From positions 1 through 7,476 of the forward strand of contig CAZLDQ010000254.1 of assembly GCA_964558295.1 (NCBI GenBank): a stretch of DNA of 7,476 bases. Direction: 5' to 3'. The notes beneath the pieces are model-generated. The model did no database searches. It saw nothing but the letters and a program-made list of their open reading frames with translations, and had not been told where the DNA came from. The translations under genes were made by a program, and so were the position numbers. The stretch comes from JBDKTH01 sp964558295. Its GTDB lineage: Bacteria; Planctomycetota; Planctomycetia; Pirellulales; Thermoguttaceae. Positions 5,297 to 7,476 of the stretch are shown piece by piece. Position 1 is the first letter of the stretch; every line of letters starts with the position of its first letter.

Positions 5297-7276
5297 ATGG
5301 TGCGGCCGCTTGGTCTCGATTGCAAGGAGAATCAGGCTATTTGTCAGGCAAATCTTGTTGGGGGACTGCTCCTCTTGGTAGCTCTCCTGTCGATTGGCTT
5401 GTGCGTGAAGGAGCCGATGGCCAAGGCGTCGGAACAGGGGGAATCGCGTGGGTTCGGTGCACTGCCGACAGTTGTTGCCCCCTTCTCGGCCGATGACGCC
5501 CGTACATATCAAAAGCAGTGGGCAGACCATCTCGGCGTACCGATCGAGCGGACCAATTCACTCGGCATGCGTTTGGTGCTCATTCCGCCAGGCCAGTTCG
5601 AGATGGGAGCGACTGACGAGGAAATCCAACTCGCGGTCAGCCAAGTCGGCTCACTCGGTTTTCCTTGGGTCCGCCCGCTTGTGCGTTCCGAAGGGCCACG
5701 CCACCGGATTCGAATTACACGGCCGCTGTTCTTCGGGGGTTGCGAAGTAACGATTGCCCAGTTCCGACGTTTTGTTGAGGCCACGAGCTATCAAACGGAG
5801 GCTCAACGCGACCGGAGAGTGAGCCGCGATGGTCGCCCAATCCAGGGGCAAATTTCCGAGACTGCCGTGCGAGACGACGGGCCGGTGACGCATGTGACTT
5901 GGAACGATGCGCTGGCTTTCTGCCAGTGGTTGAGTCGCCAGGAAGACGCAATCTATCGCTTACCGACCGAGGCCGAGTGGGAATATGCCTGCCGGGCAGG
6001 AACGGAAACGCCTTGGAGTTTCGGGGATCGGAGCCAAGACCTCGCCGAGCATGCTTGGTATGCCGCCAATTCCAAAGGTGGTGTGCATCCAGTTGGTCAG
6101 AAAAAGCCCAACGCATGGGGCCTTTTTGATCTTCATGGCAATGTCAGCGAGTGGTGCGCCGACTGGATGGCCAAGGACTACAAGTTGCCCCCCTCGGGTG
6201 ACGACTCAACCGGGGCCTCCTCGGGATATTGGCGCATTTATCGGGGTGGAGCTTGGGACTCGGCGGCTGTCTTTACGCGTTCGGCATTTCGGATCGGAAT
6301 CCCGCCCGACGTGTGCAACGACGCCCTGGGGTTTCGCGTCGTCTGCCAACTGGCCGCCTCTCCGGATACTCGCCGCGCAGTGCCCAATGCACCTCCCCTG
6401 GCCGTAGCTCCTTTCGCAGCCGCTGAAGCCTCCCAATATCAAGAACGCTGGGCGGCCCATCTCAGACAGCCGGTGGAGCAGGAGAACTCCCTCGGGATGA
6501 AACTCCGATTGATCCCGCCAGGCCGTTTTCTGATGGGGGCGACGCCGCAGGAAATTAACCTGGCTATCGAGCAAGGCCGGCAGGCCAACGAACTCCCTTG
6601 GTACTTCGAACGCGTGGCGACCGAAGGCCCGCAACACCAGGTGACGATCAGCCGGCCGTTTTTCCTGGGGATCTGCGAGGTGACGCAGAAGGAATACGAC
6701 CTTCTGATGGGCAACGACCAGCCAGAACGCCACGCGGCAACGCGACCGTACGACTCCGATCGTTGGCCGGCCCAATTCGTCTCCTGGGAGGATTCTCTGG
6801 AATTCTGCCGCCGGCTATCCAATCTTCCCAAAGAGAGACAGATGCAACGAAGCTACCGATTGCCGACTGAAGCAGAGTGGGAATATGCATGCCGCGCGGG
6901 AAGTACGACCGCATTTGGTTTCGGCGAGGATTGGAAATCGCTGAGGGAATATGGCTGGTTCAAAGGCAATTCCAGCAGTCAACCCCACGAGGTCGGCCAG
7001 AAGAAACCAAACGCCTGGGGACTCTACGACATGCACGGAAATCTCTGGGAATGGTGTTCCGACCGCTGGGCCGACGACTACTATCAGAAAAGCACTCAGG
7101 TGAATCCTGCCGGGCCTCTCACGGGCGAAGGATTCGTCTTTCGCGGCGGAGCTTTCATGAGCGGGGCCTACAGTTGCCGTTCCGCGTGCCGCCTGTTCTT
7201 GAATCCTAAGGATCGGTCTTCCGTGCATGGCTTCCGCATCGTCTGCGAAGTGCCGGAACCGGAGCAAGTCAAATAG
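5297..7276 (+). CDS. exported or membrane-anchored protein with two SUMF1/FGE-like domains
   Basis: The 659-residue product starts at ATG 5297, 6 bases after GAGGGGG (5284-5290). A hydrophobic segment (about 20-36) then KEPMAKA is a signal peptide or N-terminal anchor; Cys36 lacks a proper lipobox. Two copies of a ~290-residue formylglycine-generating-enzyme-sulfatase (SUMF1) unit follow (about 60-351 and 370-652). Each opens with APF.A..A..YQ..WA.HL, then NSLGM, LIPPG.F.MGAT, RLPTEAEWEYACRAG (221-235, 521-535), VGQKKPNAWGL (266-276, 566-576), D.HGN..EW, RGGA and GFR.VC. True FGE uses two active-site cysteines after the GG. Here the positions read Ser322/Thr327 in domain 1 and Ser622/Cys627 in domain 2, so sulfatase activation is unlikely. 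No sulfatase gene lies nearby. A binding or envelope role is inferred. Base 7308 starts the next reading frame 31 bases later. Confidence 0.9.
   Translation: MVRPLGLDCKENQAICQANLVGGLLLLVALLSIGLCVKEPMAKASEQGESRGFGALPTVVAPFSADDARTYQKQWADHLGVPIERTNSLGMRLVLIPPGQFEMGATDEEIQLAVSQVGSLGFPWVRPLVRSEGPRHRIRITRPLFFGGCEVTIAQFRRFVEATSYQTEAQRDRRVSRDGRPIQGQISETAVRDDGPVTHVTWNDALAFCQWLSRQEDAIYRLPTEAEWEYACRAGTETPWSFGDRSQDLAEHAWYAANSKGGVHPVGQKKPNAWGLFDLHGNVSEWCADWMAKDYKLPPSGDDSTGASSGYWRIYRGGAWDSAAVFTRSAFRIGIPPDVCNDALGFRVVCQLAASPDTRRAVPNAPPLAVAPFAAAEASQYQERWAAHLRQPVEQENSLGMKLRLIPPGRFLMGATPQEINLAIEQGRQANELPWYFERVATEGPQHQVTISRPFFLGICEVTQKEYDLLMGNDQPERHAATRPYDSDRWPAQFVSWEDSLEFCRRLSNLPKERQMQRSYRLPTEAEWEYACRAGSTTAFGFGEDWKSLREYGWFKGNSSSQPHEVGQKKPNAWGLYDMHGNLWEWCSDRWADDYYQKSTQVNPAGPLTGEGFVFRGGAFMSGAYSCRSACRLFLNPKDRSSVHGFRIVCEVPEPEQVK
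5474..6346 (+). repeat. SUMF1 unit 1 of the internal duplication
   Basis: This encodes residues 60-350, the first of two homologous units in one gene; its partner is 6404-7246. The lead-in, core motifs and closing GFRVVC correspond in order. Anchor motifs lie 310 codons apart at NSLGM and 300 codons apart at RLPTEAEW, so unit 1 is about ten residues longer between them. Confidence 0.85.
6404..7246 (+). repeat. SUMF1 unit 2 of the internal duplication
   Basis: This encodes residues 370-650 and mirrors unit 1. The 15-residue core RLPTEAEWEYACRAG is identical in both, yet 8 of its 15 codons differ synonymously (5957-6001 against 6857-6901). The duplication is therefore old or derives from separate family members, and is not a recent copy or an assembly artefact. 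Confidence 0.85.
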
Positions 7277-7307
7277 AGGTAGCATCTCAGAAGAGGGCGA
7301 CTGGCCA

Positions 7308-7358
7308 ATGACTTCCGCATTCGATCCGTATTACAAATGGTTGGGTATCGCTCCCGAG
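7308..7358 (+). pseudogene. 5' fragment of a planctomycete gene (FDPYYKWLGI N-terminus), disrupted
   Basis: ATG 7308 begins MTSAFDPYYKWLGIAPE. This resembles the conserved start of a large set of planctomycete proteins, which from memory usually continues with a short acidic/Pro segment and then HYRLLG. After Glu at 7356-7358 the expected continuation is missing. The frame stays open to the window end, but it reads RNVSMGLSRGSPRD and then the antisense of a transposase, which is not plausible as native protein. GAGGG at 7293-7297 is 10 bases before the ATG. The fragment is 31 bases behind the double SUMF1 gene and was probably co-transcribed with it. I infer that the gene was broken by an insertion or rearrangement; its function cannot be told from 17 residues. 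Confidence 0.6.
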
Positions 7359-7367
7359 CGGAACGTG

Positions 7368-7476
7368 TCAATGGGTTTGAGTAGAGGGTCGCCGCGGGAC
7401 GCCCAGGCTGCGACTGGCCGCGGCCGTGCCCACCTGGGCCGCGAGTTCTTCGATCGCCTTCATGGCGTTCTCCCGT
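7368..7476 (-). mobile_element. truncated IS3-type transposase (OrfB N-terminus), runs off the right edge
   Basis: Read leftward from the right edge, the frame gives REN then ATG at 7463 and a peptide containing AAQVGTAAASRSLGVPR. This resembles the start of IS3-family OrfB/integrase-core transposases, where 'LGVPRATYYRR' would normally follow. Here the match ends at Arg24 (7392-7394). The frame continues as RPSTQTH and stops at 7368-7370, after 31 residues counted from ATG 7463. The DDE catalytic region is therefore absent on this side. The upstream part of the element (OrfA, left terminal repeat) would lie to the right of the window. It faces the disrupted gene start at 7308, and the join lies between about 7359 and 7391. 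Identification rests on a short peptide and no terminal repeat is proven. Confidence 0.6.

Noticed and set aside
5380..5420. Lipoprotein signal at Cys36 of the double SUMF1 protein
   Set aside because: The residue before Cys is Leu (IGLC), which does not fit the lipobox requirement for a small residue there.
1..7476. CRISPR array, toxin-antitoxin pair, phage genes or a multi-gene defence system
   Set aside because: No regularly spaced repeats, no recognisable nuclease, toxin, or phage structural proteins; the intact genes are metabolic or envelope-type.

Overview
This 7,476-base window looks like chromosomal DNA from a planctomycete, probably a Pirellulales-type bacterium. That is an inference from gene content. 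The evidence is a tandem SUMF1/FGE-like protein with the planctomycete-style lead-in 'APF.A..A..YQ..WA.HL', a DUF1207-like exported protein, a PqaA-type (PhoPQ-activated pathogenicity-related) hydrolase, and a gene start 'FDPYYKWLGIAPE' that is a familiar planctomycete N-terminus. GC content appears moderately high (about 55-60% by eye). All complete genes lie on the + strand.

Layout from left to right. (1) Bases 1-53 are the 5' two-thirds of a tRNA-Pro(GGG) on the - strand, cut by the window edge. (2) Bases 54-465 are a gene-free leader with repeated CAACCA-type motifs. (3) Bases 466-1779 encode a secreted PqaA-family alpha/beta-hydrolase with a visible Ser-Asp-His triad. (4) Bases 1957-2889 encode orotidine-5'-phosphate decarboxylase (pyrF, type-2 architecture), probably starting at GTG. 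(5) Bases 3065-3805 encode an unusual, enlarged nucleoside-diphosphate kinase. (6) A perfect 26-nt palindrome at 3864-3889 lies in the intergenic region and may be a terminator. (7) Bases 4094-5155 encode a DUF1207-like exported, probably outer-membrane protein. (8) A nested inverted repeat begins on its stop codon, followed by a good promoter candidate. (9) Bases 5297-7276 encode a membrane-anchored or exported protein with two SUMF1/FGE-like domains, neither of which keeps the FGE cysteine pair. (10) Bases 7308-7476 hold a broken junction: the start of a planctomycete-type gene runs into an antisense remnant of an IS3-type transposase.

The clearest functional link is pyrF next to ndk. PyrF makes UMP and an NDK converts NDPs to NTPs, so both belong to nucleotide supply, although 175 bases separate them and an operon is not proven. 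The PqaA-like, DUF1207-like and SUMF1-like proteins all carry export signals and are likely cell-envelope or secreted proteins, but nothing shows that they work together. I do not see a clear new multi-gene system. The most unusual items are the divergent NDK, the double pseudo-FGE protein, the IS/gene junction and the palindromic intergenic structures.
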